A stretch of 64,000 nt of DNA from Serratia oryzae (GTDB lineage: Bacteria > Pseudomonadota > Gammaproteobacteria > Enterobacterales > Enterobacteriaceae): contig NZ_MOXD01000002.1 in NCBI RefSeq assembly GCF_001976145.1, forward strand, positions 310,001 to 374,000. The letters run 5' to 3'. Made by a program: the position numbers and the translations under genes. The notes under the pieces were generated by a model that was given only the letters and a program-made list of their open reading frames with translations, did no database searches and was not told the origin of the DNA. This document shows positions 28,791-39,721 of the stretch, in pieces (position 1 is the stretch's first letter; each line of letters begins with the position of its first letter).

Positions 28791-29957
28791 ATGAATTTAC
28801 ACGAATATCAGGCAAAACAACTGTTTGCTCGGTATGGCATGCCAGCACCAACCGGTTACGCCTGTACCACACCGCGTGAAGCAGAAGAAGCCGCATCTAA
28901 AATCGGCTCCGGCCCGTGGGTGGTTAAATGTCAGGTTCATGCTGGCGGCCGTGGTAAAGCTGGCGGTGTTAAAGTTGTTAACAGCAAAGAAGATATCCGC
29001 GCTTTTGCTGAAGCCTGGTTGGGTAAGCGCCTGGTGACTTACCAGACGGATGCATTGGGGCAGCCGGTTCACCAGATCCTGGTGGAAGCAGCAACCGATA
29101 TCGACAAAGAATTGTATCTGGGCGCAGTAGTTGACCGTGGTACGCGTCGCGTGGTGTTTATGGCGTCCACTGAAGGTGGCGTTGAGATCGAAAAAGTTGC
29201 GGAAGAAACCCCGGAACTGATCCACAAAATGACCATCGACCCACTGGCGGGGCCACAGCCTTATCAGGGGCGTGAACTGGCGTTCAAACTGGGTCTGACG
29301 GGTAAGCAAGTCAGCCAGTTTGCCAAGATCTTTATGGGGTTGGCAACGCTGTTCCTGGAGCGCGATCTGGCGATGGTTGAGATCAACCCGCTAGTGATTA
29401 CCAAACAGGGCGATCTGATTTGCCTGGACGGCAAACTGGGTGCTGATGGTAACGCCTTGTTCCGCCAGCCTGAACTGCGTGAAATGCGCGACCCTTCTCA
29501 GGAAGATGAGCGTGAATCCCGTGCGGCTCAGTGGGAGCTTAACTATGTAGCTCTGGACGGTAACATCGGTTGCATGGTTAACGGTGCCGGTCTGGCGATG
29601 GGGACCATGGACATCGTGAAACTGCACGGTGGTGAACCTGCCAACTTCCTCGACGTAGGTGGTGGTGCAACCAAAGAGCGCGTGACTGAAGCGTTCAAAA
29701 TCATCCTGTCTGACGACAAGGTGAAAGCGGTTCTGGTGAACATTTTCGGTGGCATCGTGCGTTGCGACCTGATCGCTGACGGTATCATTGGCGCGGTTGC
29801 TGAAGTTGGGGTTAACGTCCCGGTAGTCGTACGTCTGGAAGGGAACAACGCCGAACTGGGCGCCAAAAAACTGGCGGACAGCGGTCTGAATATCATTGCT
29901 GCAACCAGCCTGACTGATGCGGCTCAGCAAGTTGTTGCGGCAGTGGAGGGTAAATAA
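28791..29957 (+). CDS. sucC: Succinyl-CoA synthetase beta subunit
   Basis: ATP-grasp subunit that makes ATP (or GTP) from succinyl-CoA with SucD. 388 residues, exactly the E. coli length. Opens [20 protein letters not shown]; nucleotide-binding [26 protein letters not shown] and the C-terminal CoA-ligase region [16 protein letters not shown] are intact. The stop overlaps the sucD ATG by one base. Confidence 0.98.
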   Translation: MNLHEYQAKQLFARYGMPAPTGYACTTPREAEEAASKIGSGPWVVKCQVHAGGRGKAGGVKVVNSKEDIRAFAEAWLGKRLVTYQTDALGQPVHQILVEAATDIDKELYLGAVVDRGTRRVVFMASTEGGVEIEKVAEETPELIHKMTIDPLAGPQPYQGRELAFKLGLTGKQVSQFAKIFMGLATLFLERDLAMVEINPLVITKQGDLICLDGKLGADGNALFRQPELREMRDPSQEDERESRAAQWELNYVALDGNIGCMVNGAGLAMGTMDIVKLHGGEPANFLDVGGGATKERVTEAFKIILSDDKVKAVLVNIFGGIVRCDLIADGIIGAVAEVGVNVPVVVRLEGNNAELGAKKLADSGLNIIAATSLTDAAQQVVAAVEGK

Positions 29958-30829
29958 TGTCCATTTTGATTGATAAGAATACTAAAGTCATTTGCCAGGG
30001 TTTCACCGGTAGCCAAGGCTCTTTCCACTCCGAACAGGCTATTGCCTATGGCACCAAAATGGTCGGCGGTGTTACGCCGGGCAAAGGCGGCACAGTGCAT
30101 CTGGGCCTGCCGGTGTTCAACACCGTGCGTGAAGCGGTTGAAGCGACCGGTGCAACGGCCTCGGTTATCTATGTTCCAGCCCCGTTCTGTAAAGATTCTA
30201 TCCTGGAGGCGATCGACGCTGGCATTAAGCTGATCATCACTATCACCGAAGGTATTCCAACGCTGGATATGCTGACGGTGAAAGTGAAGCTGGATGAAGC
30301 GGGTGTGCGCATGATCGGCCCGAACTGCCCTGGTGTGATTACGCCTGGCGAATGTAAAATTGGTATCATGCCGGGCCATATCCACCTGCCAGGTAAAGTC
30401 GGCATCGTTTCCCGCTCAGGTACACTGACCTATGAAGCGGTGAAGCAAACTACCGATGCGGGTCTGGGCCAATCAACCTGCGTAGGCATTGGTGGTGACC
30501 CGATCCCTGGTTCCAACTTTATCGATATCCTGAAGATGTTCCAGCAAGATCCGCAGACTGAAGCGATCGTGATGATCGGCGAGATCGGCGGTAGTGCGGA
30601 AGAAGAAGCTGCAGCTTACATCAAAGATCACGTGACCAAGCCGGTTGTTGGCTACATCGCCGGTGTTACCGCGCCTAAAGGCAAGCGCATGGGCCACGCG
30701 GGTGCCATCATTGCCGGCGGTAAAGGCACTGCGGATGAGAAGTTCGCGGCGCTTGAAGCGGCAGGAGTCAAAACCGTACGCAGCCTGGCTGACATCGGTG
30801 ATGCAGTGAAAGCCGTATTGAATCGCTAA
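29957..30829 (+). CDS. sucD: Succinyl-CoA synthetase alpha subunit
   Basis: Binds CoA and carries the phosphohistidine intermediate. 290 residues; CoA-binding N-terminus [49 protein letters not shown], and the active-site His in [16 protein letters not shown] (about 247). It is coupled to sucC and is the last gene of sdhCDAB-sucABCD. Confidence 0.98.
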   Translation: MSILIDKNTKVICQGFTGSQGSFHSEQAIAYGTKMVGGVTPGKGGTVHLGLPVFNTVREAVEATGATASVIYVPAPFCKDSILEAIDAGIKLIITITEGIPTLDMLTVKVKLDEAGVRMIGPNCPGVITPGECKIGIMPGHIHLPGKVGIVSRSGTLTYEAVKQTTDAGLGQSTCVGIGGDPIPGSNFIDILKMFQQDPQTEAIVMIGEIGGSAEEEAAAYIKDHVTKPVVGYIAGVTAPKGKRMGHAGAIIAGGKGTADEKFAALEAAGVKTVRSLADIGDAVKAVLNR

Positions 30830-30888
30830 TATTTCACGATAAAAACAGTATCTCGACATGTTTGGCCACCCAATGGGTGGCCTTTTTT
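30830..30888 (+). ncRNA. sdhX: Candidate SdhX-type sRNA from the sucD 3' UTR
   Basis: In E. coli and Salmonella the 3' UTR of sucD yields the Hfq-dependent sRNA SdhX (RybD), released by RNase E. Here the 35-nt stretch after sucD leads into a hairpin (GGCCACCC/GGGTGGCC, 30864-30882) and T6, a standard Hfq-sRNA 3' end. The call rests on synteny and layout; processing is not shown. Confidence 0.5.
30864..30888 (+). terminator. Terminator of sdh-suc operon
   Basis: Perfect eight-base GC-rich stem (GGCCACCC/GGGTGGCC) with loop AAT, followed by TTTTTT. Confidence 0.93.
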
Positions 30889-31608
30889 ATCTTTAAACAT
30901 TATTACTGTGTGCTTAAAAGAGCGATTTCTCATGGGGATCCAAGCAGTTAACATGGCCATAATCTTATATTTACGTGATTTGGGATCTCGCTCCCAACAA
31001 TGGTCTATGATTAATAAACCTAAAGCTTATTTGTGATTTGAATCACTGCAATTAATTATTGGAAATAAAAAGTTAATATATATCGAGTAAATATCTTCAG
31101 TTAACACAATGATGGTTGCTTTAAATTACATTTATTTAACACAATTACATCAATAAAAAACAATTAAACTATTATGCAACATACTGCCAAGAAAATTACG
31201 TGAAACCATGCAATAGAATCTGGAAATAATATGCAGATAGGCTTAAATTGTTCCAGATCAAAATAAGCTGGAATACCTCTTTTGGCTTCTTTTTGACCTG
31301 TCGCCAAAAGTCTAAGCCAGGTCACGTAAAAACCTATTTATTGTATGGGATTTGGCGAGTATCATGCCATTGTGTAATTAGGGATGGTTGATCTTGTTGC
31401 ATTTGTTACCCGCTGTCGGTTTTCATAGGTGCGTTTTGCTCCAAGCCTTTCTGGCTTGGTGACGAATGTGCGGTTGAAAGCGGGCAAGTGGGATCAAATT
31501 TGTTGTTTTTTTAAGGGCATTCACTGCGGGGCGTTACCGGTTACTCTTTCACAGAGCTATACCGATAACCGCAAGTCGGAGTCTTCCTGCGAGGAGCAAG
31601 GAGTCAAG
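30889..31608 (+). other. Long AT-rich region upstream of cydA (720 bp)
   Basis: No gene is recognisable. The upstream two-thirds is very AT-rich with several GTTAA and TTAAC repeats, compatible with ArcA or H-NS binding. A CRP/FNR-type palindrome lies at 31032-31047. E. coli cydAB also has a long multi-promoter leader controlled by ArcA, FNR and H-NS. An in-frame extension of cydA to 31429 is open but has no conserved protein sequence. Confidence 0.55.
31032..31047. promoter_or_regulatory. CRP/FNR-type palindrome upstream of cydA
   Basis: TGTGATTTGAATCACT matches the CRP consensus TGTGA-N6-TCACA at nine of ten positions and also has FNR-like half-sites (TGAT...ATCA). It lies about 560 bp from cydA. 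Confidence 0.5.
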
Positions 31609-33177
31609 ATGTTTGATATTGTCGAACTGTCGCGCTTACAGTTTGCTTTAACGGCGATGTACCATTTTCTATTTGTTCCATTAACGCTGGGTATGGCGTT
31701 TTTGTTAGCAATTATGGAAACGGTATATGTCCTGTCCGGCAAACAAATTTATAAAGACATGACCAAATTCTGGGGTAAGTTATTTGCAATTAACTTCGCC
31801 CTGGGTGTGGCCACCGGGTTGACCATGGAGTTCCAGTTTGGGACCAACTGGTCATATTTCTCTCACTACGTCGGTGATATCTTCGGGGCTCCGCTAGCCA
31901 TCGAAGGTCTGATGGCGTTCTTCCTAGAATCAACGCTGGTCGGGCTGTTCTTCTTCGGCTGGGATCGCCTTAGCAAAATACAGCACCTGACGGTGACCTG
32001 GTTTGTGGCTCTTGGCTCAAACCTGTCTGCGTTGTGGATACTGGTTGCTAACGGCTGGATGCAGAACCCGATTGCATCTGATTTCAACTTTGAAACCATG
32101 CGTATGGAGATGGTCAGCTTCTCCCAACTGGTACTCAACCCGGTTGCACAGGTGAAGTTTGTTCACACCGTGGCGTCAGGTTACACCACCGGTGCCATGT
32201 TCATTCTGGGGATCAGCTCTTACTATCTGCTGAAAGGGCGTGATATCGCGTTTGCCAAGCGTTCCTTTGCTATTGCTGCGAGCTTTGGTATGGCTGCAAT
32301 CCTTTCCGTTATCGTACTGGGTGATGAGTCTGGCTACGAAATGGGTGACGTGCAGAGAACCAAACTGGCTGCGATTGAAGCAGAATGGGATACTCAACCG
32401 GCACCGGCGGCATTCACCCTGTTCGGTATTCCGAACCAGGAGCGAATGGAGAACTCCTTTGCTATCCAGATCCCATGGGCACTTGGCCTGATTGCGACTC
32501 GCTCCTTTGATACCCCGGTTATCGGTTTGCGGGATTTGATGGCTCAGCACCAGGTTCGTATCCGTAACGGTATGAAGGCATACCAGTTGCTGGAAAGCCT
32601 GCGTGGTGGCAATACCGATCCTGCAGTGCGTACGGAGTTCAATAATATCAAGCAGGACTTGGGTTATGGTCTGCTGTTGAAGCGCTACACTGAAAACGTC
32701 ACCGACGCGACAGAAGCACAGATTCAGCAAGCAACCAACGATTCGATCCCACGTGTTGCTCCGTTATATTTCGCATTCCGCATCATGGTGGCCTGTGGCG
32801 TGATCATGCTGTTCATTATCGGTATGGCGTTTTGGAGCGTATTGCGTGGCCGTATCGGTGAGAAGAAATGGCTGCATCGTGCAGCGCTGTATGGCATTCC
32901 ATTGCCTTGGATTGCAGTAGAAGCAGGCTGGTTCGTGGCAGAGTATGGTCGTCAGCCGTGGGCGATAGGTGAGGTGCTGCCAACCGCAGTGGCCACTTCT
33001 TCGCTGACCGCGGGCGATATACTGTTCTCTATGGGGCTGATTTGCGGCTTGTACACCCTGTTCCTGGTGGCTGAAATGTACCTGATGTTCAAGTTTGCAC
33101 GTCTGGGTCCAAGCAGCCTGAAAACTGGCCGCTATCATTTTGAACAACCGACTGCCACCGTGCAGGAAGCGCGCTAA
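31609..33177 (+). CDS. cydA: Cytochrome bd-I oxidase subunit I
   Basis: Quinol oxidase subunit carrying haems b558, b595 and d, used at low oxygen. 522 residues from the ATG at 31609. Haem ligands are His19 ([10 protein letters not shown]), a His in [10 protein letters not shown] (about 186) and Met in IMVACG (about 393). The proton-path acidic pair is in [11 protein letters not shown] and the Q-loop follows. AAGGAG precedes this ATG; the open frame extends 60 codons upstream but those residues are not family sequence. Confidence 0.98.
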   Translation: MFDIVELSRLQFALTAMYHFLFVPLTLGMAFLLAIMETVYVLSGKQIYKDMTKFWGKLFAINFALGVATGLTMEFQFGTNWSYFSHYVGDIFGAPLAIEGLMAFFLESTLVGLFFFGWDRLSKIQHLTVTWFVALGSNLSALWILVANGWMQNPIASDFNFETMRMEMVSFSQLVLNPVAQVKFVHTVASGYTTGAMFILGISSYYLLKGRDIAFAKRSFAIAASFGMAAILSVIVLGDESGYEMGDVQRTKLAAIEAEWDTQPAPAAFTLFGIPNQERMENSFAIQIPWALGLIATRSFDTPVIGLRDLMAQHQVRIRNGMKAYQLLESLRGGNTDPAVRTEFNNIKQDLGYGLLLKRYTENVTDATEAQIQQATNDSIPRVAPLYFAFRIMVACGVIMLFIIGMAFWSVLRGRIGEKKWLHRAALYGIPLPWIAVEAGWFVAEYGRQPWAIGEVLPTAVATSSLTAGDILFSMGLICGLYTLFLVAEMYLMFKFARLGPSSLKTGRYHFEQPTATVQEAR

Positions 33178-33191
33178 ACAGGAGTCCACTT

Positions 33192-34331
33192 ATGTTTGAT
33201 TATGAAGTACTACGATTTATCTGGTGGGTTCTGGTTGGCGTATTGCTGATCGGCTTCGCGGTAACGGATGGTTTTGATATGGGCGTCGGTATCCTGATGC
33301 CTGTACTCACCAAAAGCGATACTGAACGCCGGGTAATGATTAACTCAATCGCTCCACACTGGGACGGTAACCAAGTGTGGCTGATCACCGCAGGGGGGGC
33401 GCTGTTTGCCGCTTGGCCAATGGTTTACGCCGCTGCGTTCTCGGGTTTTTACATAGCGATGATCCTGGTGTTGGCCGCGTTGTTCTTCCGCCCGGTCGGT
33501 TTTGACTACCGCTCTAAGCTGGAAAACAGCCGTTGGCGTAACCTGTGGGATTGGGGCATCTTTATCGGCAGCTTTGTGCCTGCCGTGGTATTCGGTGTGG
33601 CATTCGGTAACCTGCTGCAAGGGGTTCCGTTCCACGTTAACGAATATCTGCGCCTGTTCTACACCGGCAACTTCTTCCAACTGCTTAACCCGTTTGCTCT
33701 GTTGGCAGGGATTGTCAGCCTGATGATGCTGGTAACCCAGGGTGCAACCTATCTGCAGATGCGTACCACAGGTGAACTCCACCTGCGATCACGCGCTGCG
33801 GCACAGATTGCCACTCTGGTGATGGCCGTGTGCTTCCTGCTCGCTGGGGTATGGCTGGTGAAAGGTATTGATGGTTTCGTGGTCACCTCAGTTCTGGATA
33901 CTGCGGCGGAATCTAACCCGCTGCGCAAAGAAGTGGCTCATCAGGCTGGTGCCTGGCTGATCAACTACAACAAGTATCCGATTCTGTGGGCGCTACCGGC
34001 ACTGGGCGTGGTCTTGCCATTGTTCACTATCCTGTTCTCCCGTCTGGAGAAAGGCGCTATGGCATTCCTGACTTCATCGCTGACGATTGCCTGTGTGATC
34101 TTGACGGCTGGGGTAACCATGTTCCCGTTCGTCATGCCTTCAAGCACCGTACCTAACGTTAGTCTAACCATGTGGGATGCGACTTCCAGCCTGCTGACGT
34201 TGAAAGTGATGACCATTGTGGCGATTATCTTCGTGCCAATCGTTCTGGCGTACACCTGCTGGTCGTACTACAAAATGTTTGGGCGCTTGGATAAGAAGTT
34301 CATCGAAAACAACAAGCATTCACTGTACTAA
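33192..34331 (+). CDS. cydB: Cytochrome bd-I oxidase subunit II
   Basis: Second large subunit of the bd oxidase, 379 residues with about eight to nine membrane helices. Signature N-terminus MFDYEVLRFIWWVLVGVLLIGFAVTDGFDMG, then RVMINSIAPHWDGNQVWLITAGGALFAAWP. It follows cydA by 14 nt, with GGAG before the ATG. Confidence 0.98.
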   Translation: MFDYEVLRFIWWVLVGVLLIGFAVTDGFDMGVGILMPVLTKSDTERRVMINSIAPHWDGNQVWLITAGGALFAAWPMVYAAAFSGFYIAMILVLAALFFRPVGFDYRSKLENSRWRNLWDWGIFIGSFVPAVVFGVAFGNLLQGVPFHVNEYLRLFYTGNFFQLLNPFALLAGIVSLMMLVTQGATYLQMRTTGELHLRSRAAAQIATLVMAVCFLLAGVWLVKGIDGFVVTSVLDTAAESNPLRKEVAHQAGAWLINYNKYPILWALPALGVVLPLFTILFSRLEKGAMAFLTSSLTIACVILTAGVTMFPFVMPSSTVPNVSLTMWDATSSLLTLKVMTIVAIIFVPIVLAYTCWSYYKMFGRLDKKFIENNKHSLY

Positions 34332-34348
34332 GCAAAAGGAGCTAAACC

Positions 34349-34462
34349 ATGTGGTATTTTGCCTGGATCCTCGGAACGCTTCTTGCCTGTGCCTTCGGTA
34401 TCATTACGGCTCTGGCGCTTGAGCACATTGAAGATTCACAAGTACAGCAAGACGGTAAGTAA
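34349..34462 (+). CDS. cydX: CydX small subunit of cytochrome bd
   Basis: A 37-residue single-helix protein beginning MWYFAWILGTLLACAFGIIT and ending with a polar tail. It is the known small subunit that stabilises the haems of bd oxidase. Its position directly after cydB and its TAATG overlap with ybgE match E. coli. AAGGAG lies 8 nt before the ATG. Confidence 0.95.
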   Translation: MWYFAWILGTLLACAFGIITALALEHIEDSQVQQDGK

Positions 34463-34758
34463 TGAGTTTATCGCTCATTGATAAACTGTACGCTATCACC
34501 GATAAGGGCCCAATTCGGGCCCTTTCAATGGTGCTGGCGTTGATTTTAGCGGGGTGCATATTCTGGGATCCCAGCCGCTTTGCGGCACGCACCAGTTCAC
34601 TGGAGATTTGGCAGGGTATCCTGCTGATGTGGGCGGTGTGTGCGGGCATGGTACACGGTGTTGGTTTTCGGCCTCAGAATGCGTTCTGGCGTGCGTTTTT
34701 TACGCCGCTGCCTGCGATTGTGATCCTGGCCGCAGGATTACTTTACGTTTCTTTATAA
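34462..34758 (+). CDS. ybgE: YbgE, cyd-operon membrane protein
   Basis: A 98-residue protein with three hydrophobic segments (MVLALILAGCIFW, ILLMWAVCAGMVHGVGF, PLPAIVILAAGLLYVSL), conserved as the last gene of cydABX-ybgE. The molecular role is not established. Start and cydX stop overlap by one base. Confidence 0.93.
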   Translation: MSLSLIDKLYAITDKGPIRALSMVLALILAGCIFWDPSRFAARTSSLEIWQGILLMWAVCAGMVHGVGFRPQNAFWRAFFTPLPAIVILAAGLLYVSL

Positions 34759-34777
34759 ACTGCAGTATATCCGCGTG

Positions 34778-34810
34778 TTATGGGCCATTCAGGCCCATAA
34801 TTATTTTCAT
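34778..34810 (+). terminator. Terminator of cydABX-ybgE
   Basis: Stem TTATGGGCC/GGCCCATAA with loop ATTCA, then a T-rich tail (TTATTTTCAT). Confidence 0.8.
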
Positions 34811-34827
34811 TCCCATCCGGTAACCCA

Positions 34828-34856
34828 TTCCCAACCTGATCTCTCTTGCGTATAGT
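34828..34856 (+). promoter_or_regulatory. Candidate promoter for ybgC-tol
   Basis: -35-like TTCCCA (34828-34833), 17-bp spacer and -10 TATAGT (34851-34856), about 34 bp before the ybgC start. The -35 is weak. Confidence 0.4.
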
Positions 34857-34889
34857 AGCAACGTTAAATTGCATTGGCTTGGAAGTATC

Positions 34890-35974
<1,085 letters not shown>

Positions 35975-35986
35975 GTAGGAGGTAGC

Positions 35987-36415
35987 ATGGCGAAAGTTCG
36001 TGGTCGTAACCGTCGTGAGCTGAAGTCAGAAATCAACATTGTCCCGCTGTTGGACGTGTTATTGGTGTTGTTACTGATTTTTATGGCAACCGCACCCATT
36101 ATCACCCAGAGCGTTGAGGTGGATTTACCTGACGCCACGGATTCCAAAACGGTGTCCAGCGATGATAATCCGCCGGTGATCTTAGAGGTTTCCGGCGTGG
36201 GGCAATATACCTTGGTGGTAGATCATAACCGCATGGAGTTTTTGCCGCCTGAACAGGTTGCGGCTGAAGCCAGATCGCGTTTAGCGGCGAATCCGAAGAC
36301 GGTCTTCTTGATCGGTGGGGCAAAGGAAGTACCCTATGATGAGATTATCAAGGCATTGAATATTCTCCATCAGGCGGGCGTCGCTTCCGTGGGGCTGATG
36401 ACCCAGCCAATCTGA
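35987..36415 (+). CDS. tolR: TolR, Tol-Pal motor subunit
   Basis: ExbD/MotB-like partner of TolQ, 142 residues: a cytoplasmic N-terminus, one membrane helix (INIVPLLDVLLVLLLIFMAT) with the proton-carrying Asp in PLLDVLL, and a periplasmic domain. It lies 12 nt after tolQ with AGGAGG upstream. Confidence 0.98.
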   Translation: MAKVRGRNRRELKSEINIVPLLDVLLVLLLIFMATAPIITQSVEVDLPDATDSKTVSSDDNPPVILEVSGVGQYTLVVDHNRMEFLPPEQVAAEARSRLAANPKTVFLIGGAKEVPYDEIIKALNILHQAGVASVGLMTQPI

Positions 36416-36493
36416 CCGTAAGGTGAGAGGCAACCCGGTTTCTGCCTGATAGGGCAGAAGCCCCGTTTAAGCACCAGTTTTTGGGACTCTATT

Positions 36494-37672
36494 TTGGTAA
36501 AGGCAACTGAGCAAAACGATAAGCTGAACCGCGCCGTTATTGTTTCGGTGGTTCTGCACATCATATTGATTGCCCTGTTGATTTGGGGATCGCTGCACGA
36601 AAACGCCGAAATGAGTGCCGGCGGTGGCGGCGACGGTTCCGTCGTCGGTGCAGTGATGGTCGATCCTGGGGCTGTGGTGGAGCAGTATAATCGCCAGCAA
36701 CAGCAGAGCAGCGATGCACAGCGTGCCGAAAAGCAACGTCAGAAAAAGGCGGAGCAGCAGGCAGAAGAGCTGCAGCAGAAACAGGCTGCGGAACAACAGC
36801 GGTTGAAAGAACTTGAGCGGGAACGCCTGGCTGCGCAGGAAAAAGCCGCACAGGATGCCAAAGCACAGGCAGAACAGCAGAAAAAGGCAGCCGAGCAACA
36901 GCAGCAGGCTGCTGAACAGCAGAAAGCCGCAGAACTTGCCGCCGCTAAGGCGAAAGAACAGCAGAAAGCGGCTGAGCAGGCTGCAGCAAAAGCCAAAGCC
37001 GAGGCGGATAAAATAGCCAAAGCGCAGGCAGAGGCACAAAAGAAAGCCGAAGCGGAAGCCAAGAAAGAAGCCGCTGCAGCGGCGGCTGCCAAGAAGCAGG
37101 CAGAAGAGGCGAAGAAAGAGGCTGCAGCGGCTGCGGCACAGAAAGCCGCTGAGGCGGCAGAGAAACAGGCCGCTGCTGAAGCGGAGAAGAAAGCGGCAGC
37201 AGAGAAGGCTGCAGAAGCGAAAAAAGCAGCGGATGCCAAGAAAAAGGCAGCGGCTGAGGCGGCTAAACAATCTGCTGAAGTTGATGATCTGTTCGGTGGT
37301 TTGGCGGATGGTAAAAACGCGCCGAAAGGTGGCGGAGCCGCCAAGACGAAAGGCGACGCAGCCAAAGCGAAAGGCGAGGGTAATGCCAAGGCTGCGGGTG
37401 TCAGCGGTGCTGATATTGAGGGTTATAAGAGCCAGATCAGGGCAGCCATTCAGAGCAAGTTTTATGCATCAGGGTTTGAAGGCAAAACCTGCGATTTACG
37501 CATCAAGCTTGCACCAGACGGCTTTTTAAAAAGCGTAGAGTCAGCAGGCGGAGATCCGGCGTTATGTCAAGCTGCTGTTGCAGCGGCTAATCAGGCGCGT
37601 ATTCCTAAACCGCCTAGCGATGCTGTGTATCAGTATTTTAAGGATTCGACTCTTGTATTTAAGCCAGAGTAA
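36494..37672 (+). CDS. tolA: TolA, trans-periplasmic energy transducer
   Basis: Links the TolQR motor to TolB/Pal at the outer membrane. 392 residues: N-terminal membrane helix (VIVSVVLHIILIALLIWGSL), a long Ala/Lys/Glu/Gln-rich helical domain (about 65-260), a Gly/Ala/Lys linker, and a C-terminal globular domain (about 300-392) with two Cys (KTCDLRI, PALCQAA) and KPPSDAVYQYF. The start appears to be TTG (MVKATEQNDKLN), aligning with the GTG start of E. coli tolA; no ATG or GTG fits. The repetitive core makes large spurious frames on the other strand. Confidence 0.96.
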   Translation: MVKATEQNDKLNRAVIVSVVLHIILIALLIWGSLHENAEMSAGGGGDGSVVGAVMVDPGAVVEQYNRQQQQSSDAQRAEKQRQKKAEQQAEELQQKQAAEQQRLKELERERLAAQEKAAQDAKAQAEQQKKAAEQQQQAAEQQKAAELAAAKAKEQQKAAEQAAAKAKAEADKIAKAQAEAQKKAEAEAKKEAAAAAAAKKQAEEAKKEAAAAAAQKAAEAAEKQAAAEAEKKAAAEKAAEAKKAADAKKKAAAEAAKQSAEVDDLFGGLADGKNAPKGGGAAKTKGDAAKAKGEGNAKAAGVSGADIEGYKSQIRAAIQSKFYASGFEGKTCDLRIKLAPDGFLKSVESAGGDPALCQAAVAAANQARIPKPPSDAVYQYFKDSTLVFKPE

Positions 37673-37865
37673 TGGTTGTTATTACTGAGTAAAGCGCAAG
37701 GATGTACTAAGGTAACCAACAGGGATTTTTATTCATTGTTTCTGAGTTTTCAGCGTTGTTGGCTGAAAATTCGAGATTCTTTGGGTAAACGTAGTTTTGT
37801 TTGCGTTGGTTTGTTAAAATTCTGCTAATTTATCGCAGGCATCCCGCCTGGATAAGGGAGATGAG

Positions 37866-39158
37866 ATGAAGCAGGCATTTCGAGTAATGTTAGGTTTGTT
37901 AGTCCTGTGGGCATCCGTGCTGCACGCGGAAGTCCGCATTGAAATCACCCAGGGGGTCGACTCTGCTCGCCCAATTGGTGTGGTGCCGTTTAAATGGGCG
38001 GGTCCAGGTACGCCTCCAGAAGATATTGGCCAGATTGTTGGCGCAGATCTGCGCAACAGCGGCAAATTCAACCCTATCGATGTGGCGCGTATGCCGCAGC
38101 AACCGGCCACGGCGTCTGAAGTGACACCGGCGGCTTGGACTGCATTGGGCATTGATGCCGTCGTTGTCGGCCAGGTGCAACCCGGTGCTGATGGCAGCTA
38201 TTTGATCTCCTACCAATTGGTGGATACCTCAGGTTCTCCAGGCACCGTTCTGGCGCAGAATCAGTATAAGGTGACCAAGCAATGGTTGCGTTATTCTGCT
38301 CATACCGCCAGTGATGAAGTGTTTGAAAAGCTGACCGGTATCAAAGGGGCTTTCCGTACGCGTATCGCTTATGTGGTGCAGACCAACGGTGGGCAATTCC
38401 CGTATGAACTGCGTGTATCCGACTATGATGGCTACAACCAGTTTGTCGTACACCGTTCCCCAGAGCCACTGATGTCGCCAGCCTGGTCACCCGATGGCAG
38501 CAAACTGGCTTATGTTACCTTCGAGAGTGGCCGTTCAGCGCTGGTGATCCAAACCCTGGCTAACGGTGCTATCCAACAGGTCGCTTCTTTCCCTCGTCAC
38601 AACGGTGCACCTGCGTTCTCACCAGACGGCAGCCGTATTGCCTTTGCTTTGTCGAAGAGCGGCAGCCTGCATCTGTATGTAATGAACCTGGGCTCTGGCC
38701 AGATCAGTCAGATCACCGATGGCCGCAGCAACAATACCGAACCTAGCTGGTTCCCAGATAGCCAGTCTTTGGCCTATACCTCCGATCAGGGGGGGCGTCC
38801 TCAGATTTATAAAATCAGCGCAAGCGGCGGGGCTCCACAACGGCTGACTTGGGAAGGTGCTCAGAATCAGAACTCTGATGTGAGCCCGGATGGTAAGTTC
38901 CTGGTGATGGTGAGTTCCAACAATGGTGCTCAGCATATCGCCAAGCAAGATCTCACTTCAGGGGCTGTTCAGGTATTAACGAACACGCAACTGGACGAAA
39001 CGCCAAGTATCGCACCAAACGGTACTATGGTGATTTATAGCTCCACACAAGGTATGGGCTCCGTCCTGCAGTTGGTATCGACTGATGGGCGTTTCAAAGC
39101 GCGTCTTCCGGCAACTGATGGACAGGTCAAATCGCCTGCCTGGTCGCCGTATCTGTGA
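37866..39158 (+). CDS. tolB: TolB periplasmic protein
   Basis: Periplasmic beta-propeller that binds Pal and TolA. 430 residues with a signal peptide (cleavage likely after VLHA, residue 21), an N-terminal domain (about 22-160) and a C-terminal propeller built of repeats such as [38 protein letters not shown] and [20 protein letters not shown] 193-bp gap follows tolA. Confidence 0.98.
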   Translation: MKQAFRVMLGLLVLWASVLHAEVRIEITQGVDSARPIGVVPFKWAGPGTPPEDIGQIVGADLRNSGKFNPIDVARMPQQPATASEVTPAAWTALGIDAVVVGQVQPGADGSYLISYQLVDTSGSPGTVLAQNQYKVTKQWLRYSAHTASDEVFEKLTGIKGAFRTRIAYVVQTNGGQFPYELRVSDYDGYNQFVVHRSPEPLMSPAWSPDGSKLAYVTFESGRSALVIQTLANGAIQQVASFPRHNGAPAFSPDGSRIAFALSKSGSLHLYVMNLGSGQISQITDGRSNNTEPSWFPDSQSLAYTSDQGGRPQIYKISASGGAPQRLTWEGAQNQNSDVSPDGKFLVMVSSNNGAQHIAKQDLTSGAVQVLTNTQLDETPSIAPNGTMVIYSSTQGMGSVLQLVSTDGRFKARLPATDGQVKSPAWSPYL

Positions 39159-39202
39159 TGCATGTGTAAATATGTATAGCAAACTATAAAAGGATCAAAG
39201 AA

Positions 39203-39712
39203 ATGCAACTGAACAAAGTGCTGAAAGCGCTTATGCTGGCACTGCCAGTTCTGGCTGTGGCGGCCTGTAGTTCTAACAAAAGCGCGAACAACGACCAATC
39301 TGGTATGGGCGCTGGCACTGGTATGGAAAATGGCAGCAGCAACCTGTCTTCCGAAGAACAAGCGCGTCTGCAGATGCAAGAACTGCAGAGAAACAATATC
39401 GTTTACTTCGGTTTTGACAAATATGACATCAGCTCTGAGTTTTCTCAGATGCTGGATGCGCACGCTGCATTCCTGCGTAACAACCCATCTTACAAAGTGA
39501 CCGTTGAAGGTCACGCGGATGAGCGCGGCACGCCAGAATACAACATCGCTCTGGGCGAGCGTCGTGCTAACGCAGTGAAAATGTACCTGCAAGGTAAAGG
39601 CGTTTCTGCCGACCAGATCTCTATCGTTTCTTACGGTAAAGAAAAACCAGCAGTATTGGGCCACGACGAAGCAGCTTGGGCTAAAAACCGTCGTGCCGTT
39701 CTGGTTTACTAA
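39203..39712 (+). CDS. pal: Pal peptidoglycan-associated lipoprotein
   Basis: Outer-membrane lipoprotein that binds peptidoglycan and TolB. 169 residues with lipobox LAVAAC (lipidated Cys22), a Ser/Gly/Asn-rich linker, and an OmpA-like domain (about 60-169) with [31 protein letters not shown] and NRRAVLVY. It lies 44 nt after tolB. Confidence 0.98.
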   Translation: MQLNKVLKALMLALPVLAVAACSSNKSANNDQSGMGAGTGMENGSSNLSSEEQARLQMQELQRNNIVYFGFDKYDISSEFSQMLDAHAAFLRNNPSYKVTVEGHADERGTPEYNIALGERRANAVKMYLQGKGVSADQISIVSYGKEKPAVLGHDEAAWAKNRRAVLVY

Positions 39713-39721
39713 GAGAATCGC

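Noticed and set aside
31429-31608. N-terminal extension of CydA by 60 residues
   Set aside because: The extension is not part of the CydA family, and a good AAGGAG stands before the ATG at 31609.
36467-37389. Two long frames on the minus strand opposite tolA (267 and 216 residues)
   Set aside because: They mirror the Ala/Lys/Glu/Gln repeats of TolA, giving Leu/Cys/Phe-rich or Ala/Ser/Cys-rich low-complexity peptides with no start signal or family likeness.
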